From: Bacteroidota bacterium
GTDB lineage: Bacteria; Bacteroidota; Ignavibacteria; UBA10030; SZUA-254
Direction of reading: 5' to 3'
DNA: 64,000 bases
NCBI GenBank assembly: GCA_036522515.1
Contig: DATDFQ010000044.1
Location: 1 to 64,000 of the forward strand
Under the pieces are notes generated by a model that saw nothing but the letters and a program-made list of their open reading frames with translations, had not been told where the DNA came from and made no database searches. Positions 63,089-64,000 of the stretch are shown piece after piece. The number at the start of each line of letters is the position of its first letter. Within the stretch, counting starts at the first letter, position 1. The translations under genes and the position numbers were made by a program.

Positions 63089-64000
63089 ATGAGCGCTCTC
63101 AATCACCTCACGATTTCGACCCCCGGAAGGATCTGTCTGTTCGGAGAGCATCAGGATTACCTCCATTTGCCCGTTATCCCCGCCGCCATTTCCCTGCGCA
63201 TCATGATTGAAGGGACCCGGAGGCAGGATCAATCCGTGCGGATCCGGTTGCCCGATATCGGCTCAGAAGAGGAGTTCTCCCTCGTCGGACCGCTGGTGTA
63301 CACGCGTGAACGGGATTATTTTCGCAGTGCCGTGAATGTTCTGCGCCGGGCGGGGCTCACGTTTGCGGCCGGTTTCGACTGCATCGTTCGGGGTAACATC
63401 CCGATCAATGCCGGAACATCAAGTTCCTCGGCCCTCGTCGTGAGCTGGGTGAATTTTCTCGCACGGATGAGCGATCAGAGGCAAACACTCCCCGCGGAGC
63501 AGTGCGCGCGATACGCCGTGGAGGCGGAGGTGCTCGAATTTCACGAACCCGGGGGGATGATGGACCAGTATTCGACCGCGTCCGGCGGGCTTCTCTTCAT
63601 CGGCTTTCATCCCGGGGTGTCAGTCGAACGGATCGACGCGAAACTCAGGACGTTTGTCCTCGGCGATTCCGGTGAAGCAAAAAACACCAAACAGATTTTG
63701 GCGCGGGTGAAGAACCGGGTGCTCGATATTGTGAGTCGACTTTCAAAAGACTCTCCGGGCTTCTCGTTGCACACGCTCACTGCGGATCGGCTGGATGAGT
63801 GGAAAGATGCGCTCGGTTGTGAGCAATTCGACCTGCTCACCGGGACTGTTCGTAACCATATGATTACACTTGAGGCGAGACAACTTCTCGCGAAGCAGCC
63901 TCTCGATCATCGGCGGCTCGGCGGTTTGCTCAGCAACCATCAGGTCGTGCTGCGGGACGTGCTGAAGATATCCACACCCAAAATTGACGCAATGCTCGAT
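63089..64000 (+). CDS. Galactokinase-like GHMP kinase (cut by window end)
   Basis: The first 304 residues of a gene that runs off the window. The galactokinase-type signature is at 13-24 (GRICLFGEHQDY), the ATP loop at 104-116 (IPINAGTSSSSAL), a GGMMDQY segment that should carry the catalytic Asp, and the galactokinase-like GDSGEAKNTK. It would phosphorylate galactose or another sugar at C1 using ATP. The exact sugar is uncertain because the sugar-contact residues differ from classic GalK (EHQDY in place of EHTDY). It follows the symporter and small membrane protein and is likely their partner. Confidence 0.88.
   Translation, partial: MSALNHLTISTPGRICLFGEHQDYLHLPVIPAAISLRIMIEGTRRQDQSVRIRLPDIGSEEEFSLVGPLVYTRERDYFRSAVNVLRRAGLTFAAGFDCIVRGNIPINAGTSSSSALVVSWVNFLARMSDQRQTLPAEQCARYAVEAEVLEFHEPGGMMDQYSTASGGLLFIGFHPGVSVERIDAKLRTFVLGDSGEAKNTKQILARVKNRVLDIVSRLSKDSPGFSLHTLTADRLDEWKDALGCEQFDLLTGTVRNHMITLEARQLLAKQPLDHRRLGGLLSNHQVVLRDVLKISTPKIDAMLD

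Overview
The window comes from a GC-rich bacterial chromosome, most likely of the Fibrobacterota-Chlorobiota-Bacteroidota (FCB) superphylum, near Ignavibacteria or related deep Bacteroidota. This is inferred from three proteins ending in a type IX-like / FlgD-like sorting domain (two with the NYPNPFNP hallmark, one degenerate), from a TonB-dependent barrel receptor of the OMP_b-brl_3 type, from DUF5916, S9 and tricorn-type secreted proteins, and from promoter-like sequences of the TTG-N19/20-TAnnTTTG class. Many genes also have clear Shine-Dalgarno sequences. No rRNA, tRNA, CRISPR array, transposase or phage gene was found.

Layout. 0.4-5.2 kb: a membrane Ser/Thr kinase with a TolB-like propeller and a secreted S9 peptidase. 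5.3-9.8 kb: a three-gene operon with 4-base overlaps (PLP decarboxylase, EamA transporter, cupin), divergent from a MocR-type regulator with operator-like repeats between them. 9.8-14.3 kb: a YdeI-like protein, a two-domain VOC protein and a second Ser/Thr kinase with TPRs. 14.4-24.8 kb: a propeller sensor kinase overlapping its LuxR-type regulator, then a stand-alone sorting domain and a 1932-residue PKD-rich secreted protein. 25.2-31.9 kb: a Tat-exported aminotransferase, an atypical sigma factor overlapping a receiver protein, a tricorn protease and an FmdB zinc ribbon. 32.2-40 kb: Fic protein with a palindromic promoter, pRiA4b ORF-3 protein, ketopantoate reductase, small secreted proteins and a DUF5916 barrel. 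40.9-52.8 kb: the most striking region, eight tightly packed co-directional genes: a glycosidase-glycosyltransferase fusion, an ABC exporter, three APH-type kinases, a YdjC deacetylase, a GT-B-like protein and an outer-membrane receptor. 52.8-56.2 kb: DinB, a MoaD/ThiS-like protein overlapping a BNR propeller protein, an AraC-type HTH protein and an 86-residue protein inside a 13-bp inverted repeat. 56.5-60 kb: a secreted Asp-box/HYR protein with a sorting domain. 60.2-64 kb: STAS protein, GIY-YIG-like orphan, sodium:solute symporter, a one-helix protein and a galactokinase-like GHMP kinase cut by the window end.

The intergenic spaces hold four families of short palindromic repeats (called A-D here) that occur in mosaic islands in both orientations and account for most gene-free DNA. 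Functionally the window is dominated by signalling, secreted peptidases and surface proteins, and by one candidate glycoconjugate or natural-product pathway at 40.9-52.8 kb.
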